Origin: Pampus argenteus
Taxonomy: Eukaryota > Chordata > Actinopteri > Scombriformes > Stromateidae
NCBI GenBank assembly: GCA_036937835.1
Contig: CM072861.1
Span: forward strand, 26,299,501-26,363,500
Length of the DNA: 64,000 nt
Reading direction: 5' to 3'
Part shown: piece by piece, positions 63,971 through 64,000 of the stretch
Position numbering within the stretch: position 1 is the stretch's first letter
Layout: the number at the start of each line of letters is the position of its first letter
The notes under the pieces: generated by a model
Seen by the model: only the letters and a program-made list of their open reading frames with translations
What the model was told of the DNA's origin: nothing
The model's database searches: none
Position numbers and translations under genes: made by a program

Positions 63971-64000
63971 GGGCTGGGGGTGAGGGGTGGGGGTGGTTGA

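Larger units (their letters stand above)
59988..64000 (-). mobile_element. PLE family D, 5' part beyond the window
   Basis: Sense order: ORF1 (to 62,978), ORF2 (to 60,786), 3' UTR and the 3' module at 60,060-59,988. The hammerhead and promoter would lie right of position 64,000. Confidence 0.85.

Noticed and set aside
26590..64000. LTR retrotransposon or tyrosine-recombinase (DIRS) element as an explanation of the arrays
   Set aside because: No protease, RNase H, integrase or tyrosine recombinase; the RT motifs (KPADKG, DVDSLYTN, YLDD) and GIY-YIG domain are those of Penelope-like elements.

Overview
The window is nuclear DNA from a ray-finned fish (teleost). Four spliced vertebrate genes can be read exon by exon: the 3' half of POLR2B (+), IGFBP7 (-), COX18 (-) and a selenoprotein T2 gene (+). 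POLR2B and IGFBP7 are also neighbours on human 4q12. Introns and spacers hold typical teleost repeats: L2/Rex-like LINE pieces with TTTGA tails, long (TA)n runs, a 443-bp MITE and Tc1-like debris. The selenoprotein gene has an in-frame TGA in a Cys-x-x-Sec motif and a recognisable SECIS about 1.2 kb past its stop.

Layout: 1-5950 POLR2B; 7463-11580 IGFBP7 (convergent with POLR2B); 13473-17898 COX18; 19637-25204 selenoprotein T2 with its 3' UTR; 25205-26587 repeat-poor spacer with one decayed Penelope-type fragment. From about 26,590 to the window end the character changes to an interstitial/subtelomeric domain with TTAGGG repeats on the + strand, so the telomere should lie to the right. Nested in it are several families of Penelope-like retroelements (PLEs), all on the minus strand.

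The PLE domain, left to right, contains: 3'-terminal stubs of at least three families (26,600-29,570); the ORF2 tail of element E (30,440-31,096); ITS-rich direct repeats and an ORF1 tail F (31,100-32,460); the A array (32,520-44,342, about 2.2 tandem units of 5,319 bp); a nearly pure TTAGGG tract (44,343-44,520); a single element C (44,521-49,058); the B array (49,064-59,669, about 2.1 units of 4,986 bp); and element D (59,988 to beyond the window).

The full elements share one design. ORF1 is a basic, low-complexity protein ending in an SGNH/GDSL-type hydrolase domain. ORF2 is a PLE reverse transcriptase with a C-terminal GIY-YIG nuclease. ORF2 lies in the -1 frame, overlaps the end of ORF1, and has no ATG near its start; slippery-type heptamers in A and B (a weaker match in D) suggest an ORF1-ORF2 fusion made by -1 frameshifting. 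Upstream of ORF1 lie a minimal hammerhead ribozyme motif and, 85-107 nt before that, a TATA box. Each element's 3' end carries a small module read on the sense strand as GGCC-N-GTGCA, a hairpin (clear in C, B, E and D), then CCTAACCC abutting telomeric repeats. In A and B this module lies inside ORF1 codons 35-58; in C and D it is non-coding, which suggests it is kept as RNA. The orientation (element 3' end proximal, CCCTAA at the RNA 3' end) is what priming from a TTAGGG 3' end would produce. This telomere-associated, ribozyme-bearing, GIY-YIG-positive PLE system is the most notable content of the window.
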